DNA of 49,060 nt from Eubacterium sp. (GTDB lineage Bacteria; Bacillota; Clostridia; Lachnospirales; Lachnospiraceae), in assembly GCA_017614395.1 (NCBI GenBank), contig JAGABX010000120.1:1-49060 (forward strand). Reading direction: 5' to 3'. Shown piece after piece: positions 22,629 to 31,384 of this stretch. Each line of letters begins with the position of its first letter. The stretch's first letter is position 1. The notes under the pieces are model-generated. The model did no database searches. It was not told where the DNA came from and was given only the letters and a program-made list of their open reading frames with translations. Both the position numbers and the translations under genes were made by a program.

Positions 22629-23288
22629 CTATTTCAGCATCTTTCTGAAAACATCAATATTTGCAGTAATGTTTCCGTTAAAAACCTTTGTGCCGGCCAC
22701 AAACACATTGGCCCCGGCATCCCTGACCTCACGGATATTCTCCATGGTTATCCCGCCGTCAACCTCAATATCAACAGACAGCTCCTTTTCCTCAATCAGG
22801 CTCCGCAGTTTTTTTATCTTGGAAAAAGTATCCGTGATGATCTTCTGTCCGCCGTAACCCGGATAAACCGTCATCACCAGCACCATGGAAATCTTGTCAA
22901 GCACCGGCAACACCGGATCAATAGGGGTATCAGGACGTATAGCCACCGCCGGTTTTACTCCGTAACCCAATATTTTAATCACCGTATCATAAAGTTTGTC
23001 TCCACATGCCTCCACATGAACAGTGATTCCATCGGCGCCTGCATTCGCAAAATCACGAATATACTCCATTGGATTGACCAGCATCAAGTGGACATCAAAA
23101 AACAGATCAGAATGTGGCCTCAACCCCGCAACCACCGGAATCCCGAACGACAGATTCGGCACAAACACCCCATCCATCACATCGATATGCACGTAATCAG
23201 CGCCTGCCTCATCTAACTCCTCAATCTGCTCCCCCAAACACGCAACATCCGCTGCAAGTATCGACGGCGCCAGCTTATATTCCATCAC
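22629..23288 (-). CDS. rpe: Ribulose-phosphate 3-epimerase
   Basis: 219 residues; TIM barrel with YVHIDVMDGVFVPNLSFG, DVHLMLVNP, VMTVYPGYGGQ and VDGGI near the phosphate site. It interconverts ribulose 5-phosphate and xylulose 5-phosphate. It follows rsgA as in other Firmicutes, but is separated from it by about 300 bp of palindromic DNA. Confidence 0.96.
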   Translation of the reverse strand: MMEYKLAPSILAADVACLGEQIEELDEAGADYVHIDVMDGVFVPNLSFGIPVVAGLRPHSDLFFDVHLMLVNPMEYIRDFANAGADGITVHVEACGDKLYDTVIKILGYGVKPAVAIRPDTPIDPVLPVLDKISMVLVMTVYPGYGGQKIITDTFSKIKKLRSLIEEKELSVDIEVDGGITMENIREVRDAGANVFVAGTKVFNGNITANIDVFRKMLK

Positions 23289-23325
23289 TCAACCTCCAAT
23301 TATTATAATCAATCACTACACTCCC

Positions 23326-23582
23326 CGCAAACCACACAGAGCAGACGCCCAAATGTAGTTTGATGAATATTTCAGTCACGTCCTCGCAAACCACACAAAG
23401 CAGATTTCTGTTAGATCCGGAGGGACTCAAATTAACGCCGGTGCTTGGCGAGGTATTTTCGAGCCTAGCACCGCTGCGTTAATTTAAGGCGAAAGCGTAT
23501 CCCGTAGGATCAACAGAATCTGCGGTGTGGTTTGTTAGTCACGTTGACACTGAGCAGAATCTGCGGTGTGGTTTGTTAGTCA
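23326..23582. repeat. Nested palindromic element C with duplicated arms
   Basis: The centre (about 23415-23506) is homologous to element A in inverted orientation: shared blocks include GGCGAGGTA, TTTCGAGCC, GCACCG and GCGAAAGCG. Its arms (23400-23418 and 23507-23523) pair with each other but differ from those of A. The arms are extended and duplicated: CGCAAACCACAC... occurs at 23326-23344 and 23385-23403, and CAGAATCTGCGGTG... at 23514-23541 and 23555-23582. It occupies the whole rsgA-rpe gap. Confidence 0.8.
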
Positions 23583-23584
23583 TA

Positions 23585-24511
23585 TTACCGTTTTTTCATT
23601 CCTTGTCTGATTGCACGCTGGTTCAACTCATCGAACATCCCCCGATACGACTCATACCGCCCCTCATCAATGTCGTCGCCGACATGCTCCCTCACGCCGC
23701 AATCCGGCTCATGAATATGTGTACACATCTGAAACCTGCACTGCCCCAAATACGGCTGAAACTCCGGAATATACCCCGACAGTTCCTCCGGCAGCAAATC
23801 CGGCAGATCGATCGACGAAAAACCCGGTGTATCGAGTAAAAAGGTTTCCGAATCCGAATAGAACAACTCGCTGTGACGCGTGGTATGCTTCCCGCGCTCC
23901 GTCTTTTTACTGACACTCCCGACCTCGGGATCCGCGTCAGGAAAAAGATTGGCAACCAGGGATGATTTCCCGACACCGGACGGTCCGGCCAAAACTGTGG
24001 TTTTCCCTTTCATCGCTGCGCGGACAGAACGAATTCCGCTCCCGGTAACGTTGCAAACCGGCAACACTCCCTCCGTGCACTGCTCATAAGTATCAACCAA
24101 CGCGGCAACAGCGTCCTCTCGGACTAAATCCGTCTTGGTCAAACAAAGCCAGACAGGTATATCACGAACAGCCATCATCAGTAAAAAGCGGTCGAGCAAC
24201 GTCCTGTTTATTCGCGGCGAATGCAGTGAAAAAACAACCATCGCCTGATCAACATTCGCCACTGCCGGACGGATCAGGGAATTCCTGCGCGGCAATAATT
24301 CGTCGATATTTCCGAGCCTGTTTTCCTCATCTAAAACCGAGATAACAACATCATCTCCGACAAGCGGTTTTATATCATCCTTTCGGAATATCCCCTTTGC
24401 GCGACACTCGTATATTATCCCGGAACCCGCTGCAAACGATGTGGCGTCGCGGGTTAAACAATAGTAAAACCCGCCGACGCCACGAATAATCTTTCCTTTA
24501 ACCGTACCCAT
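23585..24511 (-). CDS. rsgA: Ribosome small-subunit GTPase RsgA
   Basis: 308 residues. OB-fold N-terminus, then a circularly permuted GTPase: TKTD before GPSGVGKSSL and LDTPGFSS, and a C-terminal zinc site in CRFQMCTHIHEPDCGV. It checks late 30S assembly. Its ATG directly abuts the prkC stop, and this prpC-prkC-rsgA-rpe order is standard, so it is probably co-expressed with the kinase. Confidence 0.96.
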   Translation of the reverse strand: MGTVKGKIIRGVGGFYYCLTRDATSFAAGSGIIYECRAKGIFRKDDIKPLVGDDVVISVLDEENRLGNIDELLPRRNSLIRPAVANVDQAMVVFSLHSPRINRTLLDRFLLMMAVRDIPVWLCLTKTDLVREDAVAALVDTYEQCTEGVLPVCNVTGSGIRSVRAAMKGKTTVLAGPSGVGKSSLVANLFPDADPEVGSVSKKTERGKHTTRHSELFYSDSETFLLDTPGFSSIDLPDLLPEELSGYIPEFQPYLGQCRFQMCTHIHEPDCGVREHVGDDIDEGRYESYRGMFDELNQRAIRQGMKKR

Positions 24512-26554
24512 CTACTGCTGAACCTTCTTGAAAGTAATCGGGTACGAAGCGATCCTCTCATTGCCCTGATATACGATCACCGAACCCGGATCGGCGCTAT
24601 GACCTTCCACATCAGACAGCGTATACGGAAAATCATCGTATCCAAGCGTAACTGTCAGAATCGGTGTCGTGTTGGAACCCTGCTTCAATTCAAAACGGAA
24701 TTTTGCAGGATCGTCAGTTTCAAAATCAAATGGATTATCAATCGTAACAGAACCGATATATGCATAAGTCGGTTCAGGTCCCTTGCTCACGACAATGTCA
24801 ACTGCAGTTCCCTCATCAACCTCCTTGTTGCCGCTTGGTGACTGGCTGCAGATTTCACCCGCCTCATAACTCTCGGAGTATTCCTTGGACGTTTTACCTA
24901 AAGCAAGCTTGTTGTCTGCCAGAGTCTGCTTTGCCTGGTCACGAGTCATTCCGAGCAGATTCGGCACTGCTATCTTCTGGATCTCCTTTCCTTTGCTGAT
25001 GTGGATAGTCACCGTAGATCCGGCCTCAACCTTAGACCCCGCCTCAGGATCGGTATATGCAACCTTGCCAGCCTCTACAACATCGCTGAACACCTCATCA
25101 CCGACGTTGACAACATAACCTGCTAACTCAAGATCGGCAGTTGCCTCCTCAAGAGTCTCTCCCTGTACATTAATCAAACCGGTCTTTTTATTGCCTGAGC
25201 TGATATATAGTTTTACCTCAGATCCCTGGTCAACCGTCGAACCGGCCTCAGGGAACGTACCTATGGCATTTCCTTTTTGAACCTCATCACTCTGCTGTTC
25301 CTCAATCTGATATTTCAGACCGTTCTGATCAAGAAGAGCCTTTGCTGCATCAAGAGTTGCATTGAATACGGACGGAATAACGGTCTTGCCCTCCGGCACT
25401 GCCGCCGGATCAACTGTTGCTGTCGCCTCGGGTGTCGGTGTTGGTTCGGTCTCTGATGAACTGGAACCCCACAATCCGATAAAACGCCCGAGCAGGAATA
25501 TAAGGATGATAAAAATAATAAGTGCCACGGCAATACTGCCGATAATCAATGCTTTTTCAAGTTTCGGATCAACATCCTCCTCTTCATCCTCATCCGTCTC
25601 CTGGACATATTCCGGAGCCCTGTTCGCGGCCTGCTGTCTGGACGCGTCCTTAAGTGTATTCACATCACTGTTTGAAATAAAAATCGTCTGAGAATCCGCA
25701 TATACAGATTTGACTATACCGTAATCACCACTCGGATCCTGCAGGAACATCTTCATGTCCGCAATGAGATCGGCTGCCGAGGCATAGCGCATCTCTGTCT
25801 TTTTCTGCATACATTTCGCAACGATATTGCTGAGGCCCTTCGGGATAGTCGCGTCAATCGCCGCCAGCGGAGTAGCATCCTCCTGGATATGTGCAAGAGC
25901 AACCGCAACCGCGCTCTCACCAGTGAACGGCATAGTTCCGCTGAGCATCTCGTACAGGGTAACACCGAGTGAATAGATATCACTCTTTTCATCACTGAAT
26001 CCACCCCTCGCCTGTTCCGGCGAAATATAATGAACGGAGCCCATCGCATTTGCCGTGATCGTATTTGAACTGGCTGCTTTTGCGATACCGAAATCTGATA
26101 CCTTTGCCGTTCCGTCGCGTGAAATCAGAATGTTCTGTGGTTTTATGTCACGATGGATAATATTATGCGCATGTGCGGCATCGAGTCCGGCTGCAATCTG
26201 CAATGCAATCCCGACTGCCTCCTTAACCTTCAGTTTACCCTTCTGCTCAATATATCGTTTCAGCGTAATACCATCGACAAACTCCATGACGATATAATGC
26301 ATGCCCTCCTCTTCGCCGACATCATACACGCTGACGATATTCGGATGGGTGATGGCGGCAACCGCCTGCGCCTCCTGACGGAATTTGGAAACGAATTTGG
26401 TATCCTCGCTGTATTCGGTTTTCAGAATTTTCAGCGCGACAGAACGATTCAGGCGGTGATCCTTCGCCCGATATACATCTGCCATTCCGCCGGTCCCCAC
26501 TTTTTCCAGTATTTCATACCGGCTTCCGATGATAGTCCCTATATTTACAATCAT
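24512..26554 (-). CDS. prkC: Membrane Ser/Thr protein kinase with PASTA domains
   Basis: 680 residues. Hanks-type kinase domain: GTGGMADVY loop (21-28), K42, H134-R-D136, D154-F-G156, SPEQARGG activation-loop end. An acidic juxtamembrane stretch precedes one membrane helix (about 338-362). Outside are three PASTA repeats (about 390-455, 457-525, 527-597) and an unassigned beta-rich C-terminal segment. PASTA domains sense muropeptides or lipid II; the kinase regulates growth, wall synthesis and dormancy. Its phosphatase is encoded 20 bp upstream. Confidence 0.95.
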   Translation of the reverse strand: MIVNIGTIIGSRYEILEKVGTGGMADVYRAKDHRLNRSVALKILKTEYSEDTKFVSKFRQEAQAVAAITHPNIVSVYDVGEEEGMHYIVMEFVDGITLKRYIEQKGKLKVKEAVGIALQIAAGLDAAHAHNIIHRDIKPQNILISRDGTAKVSDFGIAKAASSNTITANAMGSVHYISPEQARGGFSDEKSDIYSLGVTLYEMLSGTMPFTGESAVAVALAHIQEDATPLAAIDATIPKGLSNIVAKCMQKKTEMRYASAADLIADMKMFLQDPSGDYGIVKSVYADSQTIFISNSDVNTLKDASRQQAANRAPEYVQETDEDEEEDVDPKLEKALIIGSIAVALIIFIILIFLLGRFIGLWGSSSSETEPTPTPEATATVDPAAVPEGKTVIPSVFNATLDAAKALLDQNGLKYQIEEQQSDEVQKGNAIGTFPEAGSTVDQGSEVKLYISSGNKKTGLINVQGETLEEATADLELAGYVVNVGDEVFSDVVEAGKVAYTDPEAGSKVEAGSTVTIHISKGKEIQKIAVPNLLGMTRDQAKQTLADNKLALGKTSKEYSESYEAGEICSQSPSGNKEVDEGTAVDIVVSKGPEPTYAYIGSVTIDNPFDFETDDPAKFRFELKQGSNTTPILTVTLGYDDFPYTLSDVEGHSADPGSVIVYQGNERIASYPITFKKVQQ

Positions 26555-26574
26555 TATAACAGCCTCCTCTATTA

Positions 26575-27300
26575 TTATATCCGGACGAGCACGACACTGA
26601 TGTTGTCCTTGCCCCCGGCCTCATTTGCCATATCAACAAGTTTCTTCCCGATTTCTTCGAGAGATTTCTCTCCGTCATTCACAACTGACTCTATAGTCTT
26701 GTCATCAATCATGTTTGAAAGCCCGTCCGAGCAGAGCAGATAAACATCGCCCGAACGCGTATCAAGTTCAAAACAATCCGGTTTGGGATCACCGGTGGTC
26801 CCGAGCGCCCGCGTGATAATGTTTTTATTCGGGTGCGTTCGCATCTCGTCCTTGTCAATCTCACCGGACAAAACCATTTCCTCAACAAGTGAGTGATCCG
26901 TCGTGATCTGTCGCAGCTGTTCGCGCAACTGATACAGGCGCGAATCCCCGATATTGACAATATAGGCAGTGTCCTCCTCAATTGTCATCCCGACCAGAGT
27001 AGTGCCCATGCCCTGATAGTGGACATCTTCCTTTGCTTTTTCAAAAATAGCACGATTAGCCTCGCGAATTGCATCCTCCATGCAACTGACAGGTGTCCTT
27101 TTATTAGTTGCACCCAACTGACTGACAAACGCGTCGATACATGTTCGGGAAGCAAGGTCGCCTGCGTTATGACCGCCCATGCCATCCGCTACCAGAAATA
27201 AATTTGGAAAAACACCGACAGCCTCCTCACTGCAGAAAATGCTGTCCTGGTTGTTGTCCCGCATTCGCCCGGTATCTGTTATAGAAAACGATTCCAACAT
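26575..27300 (-). CDS. prpC: PP2C-type Ser/Thr phosphatase
   Basis: 241 residues, the normal length. Metal-site motifs RDNNQDS, LVADGMGGHNAGDLAS, GDSRLY and GGKDNISVVLVRI. It is a manganese-dependent cytoplasmic phosphatase that reverses PrkC phosphorylation. It starts about 25 bp after rlmN, so the modification and signalling genes may share a transcript. Confidence 0.95.
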   Translation of the reverse strand: MLESFSITDTGRMRDNNQDSIFCSEEAVGVFPNLFLVADGMGGHNAGDLASRTCIDAFVSQLGATNKRTPVSCMEDAIREANRAIFEKAKEDVHYQGMGTTLVGMTIEEDTAYIVNIGDSRLYQLREQLRQITTDHSLVEEMVLSGEIDKDEMRTHPNKNIITRALGTTGDPKPDCFELDTRSGDVYLLCSDGLSNMIDDKTIESVVNDGEKSLEEIGKKLVDMANEAGGKDNISVVLVRI

Positions 27301-27325
27301 CCTGCCTCCTTATGTTGTCTATAGT

Positions 27326-28408
27326 TTATCCTGAAAAAGTATCCCCTGTGTGTTTATGCCTGAGCTGACCGCATGCCGCGTCAATCTCATGCCCCATCTC
27401 TCTTCTTACGGTAACATTTATTCTGTTATTTTCAAGTATTCTTTTAAAACCGAGTATGATCTCTTCCCTTGAGCGGGTAAGCTTTCTCTCCGCCACCTCG
27501 TTCAGCGGAATCAGGTTCACGTGAACGGGCATTCCCTTTTTCTGAAGCCGCATGCACAATTCAGACAGTTCCACAGCGGCAGCATCACTGTCGTTGACAC
27601 CCTTCATCAGACTGTATTCAAACGTTACGCGGCGCCCTGTTTTTTTGAAAAAGTATTCGCACGCGCTTAACACATCCTTCAGCGGATACTTTTTTGCAAT
27701 CGGCATTATGGCCTGACGCAAACCATCATTCGGTGCATGCAGACTCAATGCCAACGTTACCGGGAGTCCTTCCTCAGCTAATCTGATTATGCCGTCCGGA
27801 ATCCCGCAAGTGGATATCGTAATACTGCGGGCGCTCATATTACGGCCTTTACTATCCGTCAACAACCTGACAAATGCTATCACATTGTCATAATTATCAA
27901 ACGGCTCGCCCATTCCCATTATAATGACACCGGAGATATGGCCGGCACTGTTGCTTCCATCAGTGTCCCGATATACATCCCTTTCGATGTCATATATCTG
28001 CGAGATTATCTCACCGGGTGTGAGATCCCTCACTCGCCCGTTTAAGGTCGATGCGCAAAATGTGCAGCCCATACGGCAGCCAACCTGTGAGGAAACACAG
28101 ATGCTGTCCCCATGCCGGTAGCGCATCCACACGCTCTCAACAGTTTCACCGTCCGGCAGCTCAAACAGATATTTTTTCGTGCTGCCGTCAGCCGACTCCT
28201 GCTTTTTCAACAACCGAAGCGGATCAATTATAAATCGCTCACTCAATTCACGGCGCAATGCTTTGGACAGATTGCTCATCTCATCGAATGATGCTGTCCC
28301 TCGCGCATGCACCCACTCAAATAACTGCCTGGCACGGAATGGTTTCTCACCAAGCTCATCCATAAGTCCGGTCATTACCGTGAGATCCAAATCCCGTATT
28401 GTTTTCAT
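27326..28408 (-). CDS. rlmN: Dual-specificity RNA methyltransferase RlmN (23S rRNA A2503)
   Basis: 360 residues, radical SAM. The cluster cysteines are C111, C115 and C118 in CRMGCTFC, and the methyl-carrying cysteine is near 346 in CGQLRHKH. GMGEPFDNYDNV and SLHAPND are typical. It methylates C2 of A2503 in 23S rRNA, and in some bacteria A37 of tRNAs. The 120-bp gap before it holds a small CCGGTTCC-type hairpin (28430-28463) without a U-run. Confidence 0.96.
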   Translation of the reverse strand: MKTIRDLDLTVMTGLMDELGEKPFRARQLFEWVHARGTASFDEMSNLSKALRRELSERFIIDPLRLLKKQESADGSTKKYLFELPDGETVESVWMRYRHGDSICVSSQVGCRMGCTFCASTLNGRVRDLTPGEIISQIYDIERDVYRDTDGSNSAGHISGVIIMGMGEPFDNYDNVIAFVRLLTDSKGRNMSARSITISTCGIPDGIIRLAEEGLPVTLALSLHAPNDGLRQAIMPIAKKYPLKDVLSACEYFFKKTGRRVTFEYSLMKGVNDSDAAAVELSELCMRLQKKGMPVHVNLIPLNEVAERKLTRSREEIILGFKRILENNRINVTVRREMGHEIDAACGQLRHKHTGDTFSG

Positions 28409-28531
28409 ATAGTATTTCCACTCTTTTCCGGAACCGAATCCAAACCGGCGGGCAACCGGTTCCCGCTCCTTTGATCATCCGTTTTTAAGCACACCAAATT
28501 ATTTTAACACAAATCAGCAGAAAAATCAAGT

Positions 28532-29860
28532 TTAAGCTTTTCGGAAACGCGCAACAAAAAAACCATCCATCTGCTGTATTCCAGGCAGAACCTGCAACCT
28601 CCCGAGAAATGTCTGCCTGTTGATCAATGAATCCGGCAGAAATTCATTCAGACTCTCCGGCACCAGCCCTAACTCCGACTCTATCCACGCCGCATTCTCA
28701 TCATTTTCCTTCGGGTTCAGCGTGCATGTGCTGTAAATCAGCACTCCGCCCGGTTTCAGCATAGGCACGGATGCCTCAACAATCTGTCTCTGTATCTCAA
28801 CCAGATCATTAACATCTATCGGTGAGCGGAATCTGAGTTCAGGCTTCCTTCCGATAATCCCGTATCCGGAGCACGGAACATCACACAGCACAACGTCCGC
28901 TTTTTCATGCCATGAACGATCTGTTTTCCGACCGTCACGCATCTTAACCTCGGCGTTAACATATCGCATTCTGCTGATATTTTCGCGAATGCGAGAGAGT
29001 TTTCTCTCATTGACATCGCGTATGCTGACAACCCCCGTACCGTTCAGGCACATAAGCGCATGTATCGACTTGCCGCCGGGCGCGCCGCAGACATCCACAA
29101 TCGACTGTCCTGGTTCAATGCCGGCAACTAATACCGGTAATTGAGAACCCTCATCCTGTACGTAAAACAATCCCTCGTCGTAACCGGGCAGAGTATCTAT
29201 TTCCGGACTTCCGTTAATAATAACATTGTTTGGCAGGTATCGTCCCGGCTCCTTGGAAACAATCCCCTGTTCATCCAGCAATTTCATATATGAATCCAAA
29301 TCGGTTTTATTCGGATCAAGATGCAGAGTTACCTCTCCGGATCGTTCCAAAAAAGTCATTGCCATCTTGACAGTGGTTTTCTTGCCGTAGCTATTTGAAA
29401 GCACCGCCCACAGATCTCTCGGGATGCAATATTTCTCATTTGGATCAAGCCGTTCCCATGGATCAACGAGAGGCGGTTCCTCCTGCTCACGGACATATCC
29501 TCTCATTACAGCATTTATATAGCCGGTTTTGCCGGGCGTATCCGCCATGCCTGCTATAGAATCACACGAAGCATAATACGGAATGGCATCCATAAACTCA
29601 AGCTCATAAAACCCCATCCGAAGCAATGTCCTGACATCGGGATCCATCCTCCTCACAGGTCTGTCCGCAAACCGGCGAATCATGGCATCTAACAGCACGA
29701 TCCTCTCAATCGTCCCATAAGACTCCCTCTTGAACGCCGCAGTCGTAACACTGTCCATCTTCTCTCTCGCAGCTATTCTGTGAAAACAGACATCACTCTT
29801 GTCGCCCTTTTCCATAACGGCATATACAAGTTCATAAATGCAACCCCGCACATCAACCAT
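28532..29860 (-). CDS. rsmB: 16S rRNA (cytosine-967-C5)-methyltransferase RsmB
   Basis: 442 residues. NusB-like RNA-binding N-terminus (1-140), then a Rossmann methyltransferase: VDVCGAPGGKS (SAM loop), the DVPCSGYG cysteine and the STCTLNPKEND catalytic cysteine. It starts 13 bp after fmt. The usual neighbour between fmt and rsmB in many Clostridia, a YugP-like metalloprotease, is absent. Confidence 0.94.
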   Translation of the reverse strand: MVDVRGCIYELVYAVMEKGDKSDVCFHRIAAREKMDSVTTAAFKRESYGTIERIVLLDAMIRRFADRPVRRMDPDVRTLLRMGFYELEFMDAIPYYASCDSIAGMADTPGKTGYINAVMRGYVREQEEPPLVDPWERLDPNEKYCIPRDLWAVLSNSYGKKTTVKMAMTFLERSGEVTLHLDPNKTDLDSYMKLLDEQGIVSKEPGRYLPNNVIINGSPEIDTLPGYDEGLFYVQDEGSQLPVLVAGIEPGQSIVDVCGAPGGKSIHALMCLNGTGVVSIRDVNERKLSRIRENISRMRYVNAEVKMRDGRKTDRSWHEKADVVLCDVPCSGYGIIGRKPELRFRSPIDVNDLVEIQRQIVEASVPMLKPGGVLIYSTCTLNPKENDENAAWIESELGLVPESLNEFLPDSLINRQTFLGRLQVLPGIQQMDGFFVARFRKA

Positions 29861-29873
29861 TCAGAATTAGCTC

Positions 29874-30809
29874 CTATTCGAATCTTGTTTCGCCCACCAC
29901 GATGCGATTGCCGTTCAGGAAACTGGCTGCATCCATCCTCTTTTTCCCTTCCATCTGCAGCTCCAGCAGTTCCAGCTGCCCCTTGCCGGTCTGCAGCCTG
30001 AAACACTTTTTCCCGACAAAACTGACCGTGCCGGGAGCCAGCCCGCTCTCCTCTGAAATCACACGGGCGCTCCAAACCTTTACGGTTTTTCCGTTAAAAC
30101 TGCAATACACGTTCGGCCACGCGCTCAGAGCACGGATGTATCGCTCTATGCGTGCCGCCTCCCATGAAAAATCTATCCTTCCCAATTCCTTAGTCAGCAT
30201 TTTCGCATATGTCGAATCCCCGTCATTCTGCTTTTTGGGACGGATAGTTCCATCCTCTATGCACTTCAGGGTTTCCAGCAAAAGGTCACGCCCTATCGGT
30301 GCCAATTTGTCAAACAGACTTTCCCCGGTCTCATCGGGAGCGATCTGAACCTTTTTCTTCAGGAGCATATCGCCTGTATCGATGCCCTCATCCATCTGCA
30401 TAGTAGTCACGCCGGTCACAGTATCACCGGTAATTATCGCCCACTGTATCGGCGCCGCTCCGCGCCATCTCGGCAGAAGTGAGGCATGCACATTGACGCA
30501 TCCGAACGGCGGCAACTGCAGTATATCACGTGACAGTATCTGTCCGAATGCGATAACAACTATCACATCACATGGAATGGTTTTTAAAAAGTTTACGAAT
30601 TCCGGATCCTTCACTCGTTTAGGCGTATATACGGGGATTCCCTGTGACTCCGCATATATCCTGACCGGTGTGGGAACAGGCTTGCCGCTGCGCCCCCTTG
30701 CCTTATCAGGCTGGGTGATCACGGCAGTCACCTCATGCTCCGGTGACTCCGCCAGCCCCTGCAGCACAGGCACTGAAAAATCCGGCGTCCCCATAAATAT
30801 TACTCTCAA
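29874..30809 (-). CDS. fmt: Methionyl-tRNA formyltransferase
   Basis: 311 residues. MRVIFMGTPDFSVP start, GRSGKPVPTPVR, the hallmark NVHASLLPRWRGAAPIQWAI and a DTGDMLL loop; a smaller C-terminal tRNA-binding domain follows. It formylates initiator Met-tRNA using 10-formyl-tetrahydrofolate. It is paired with def upstream, which later removes the formyl group. Confidence 0.96.
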   Translation of the reverse strand: MRVIFMGTPDFSVPVLQGLAESPEHEVTAVITQPDKARGRSGKPVPTPVRIYAESQGIPVYTPKRVKDPEFVNFLKTIPCDVIVVIAFGQILSRDILQLPPFGCVNVHASLLPRWRGAAPIQWAIITGDTVTGVTTMQMDEGIDTGDMLLKKKVQIAPDETGESLFDKLAPIGRDLLLETLKCIEDGTIRPKKQNDGDSTYAKMLTKELGRIDFSWEAARIERYIRALSAWPNVYCSFNGKTVKVWSARVISEESGLAPGTVSFVGKKCFRLQTGKGQLELLELQMEGKKRMDAASFLNGNRIVVGETRFE

Positions 30810-30847
30810 AACAGTATACCTTTCTCAAATAGTTTTTTCGAGAAAAA

Positions 30848-31354
30848 TCATTCGAAACCTTCCCGTTGCATTACATCCTTTACCTCATCCGAGTTGTAGA
30901 GCCGGCCTTCCTCTGCTTTTTCAACATACATATGTCCCTCGAGGTGCTCTATCTCATGGATAAGCGCGCGGGCAAGCAATCCCTCACCCTCAATAACCGT
31001 TTCCTCCATATTCTCATCTAACGCCTTGATGCGAACATAATTCGGGCGTGTTACTATGCCGGCTTTTTCCGGAACTGACAGGCATCCCTCCATGCCCCTC
31101 TGTTCTCCGGAGGTGCGCAGTATCTCAGGATTGATCATGACTATCGGATCGTCGTGATCCTCCGTGACATCTACTATCGCAAGCCTTTTTAAAATACCAA
31201 CCTGCGGCGCAGCGAGTCCGACTCCGTCAGCCTTGTACATCGTCTCAAACATATCATCAATCAGAATACGGATTTTTTCCGTCATCGCTTTTACCGGCTT
31301 GCAAGGCTTCTCCAATATCTCATCCGGGTAAACACGTATATTTCTAATTGCCAT
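30848..31354 (-). CDS. def: Peptide deformylase
   Basis: 168 residues. The three motifs are GVGLAAPQVG, EGCLSVPE (cysteine metal ligand) and HEIEH (two histidine ligands and the catalytic glutamate; the usual form is HEIDH). It removes the formyl group from nascent proteins. It lies 30 bp after priA. Confidence 0.96.
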   Translation of the reverse strand: MAIRNIRVYPDEILEKPCKPVKAMTEKIRILIDDMFETMYKADGVGLAAPQVGILKRLAIVDVTEDHDDPIVMINPEILRTSGEQRGMEGCLSVPEKAGIVTRPNYVRIKALDENMEETVIEGEGLLARALIHEIEHLEGHMYVEKAEEGRLYNSDEVKDVMQREGFE

Positions 31355-31384
31355 TTACGTACGCCTCCATCCTTTTGTTTTTTT

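Noticed and set aside
23326-23582. CRISPR-like array in the rsgA-rpe gap
   Set aside because: Only two copies of each repeat, and the repeats are arms of a palindrome; no regular spacers and no cas genes.
28430-28463. Third copy of the murF/XRE leader before rlmN
   Set aside because: Only about nine bases (GGCAACCGG) match and they are on the opposite strand; no terminator U-run either.
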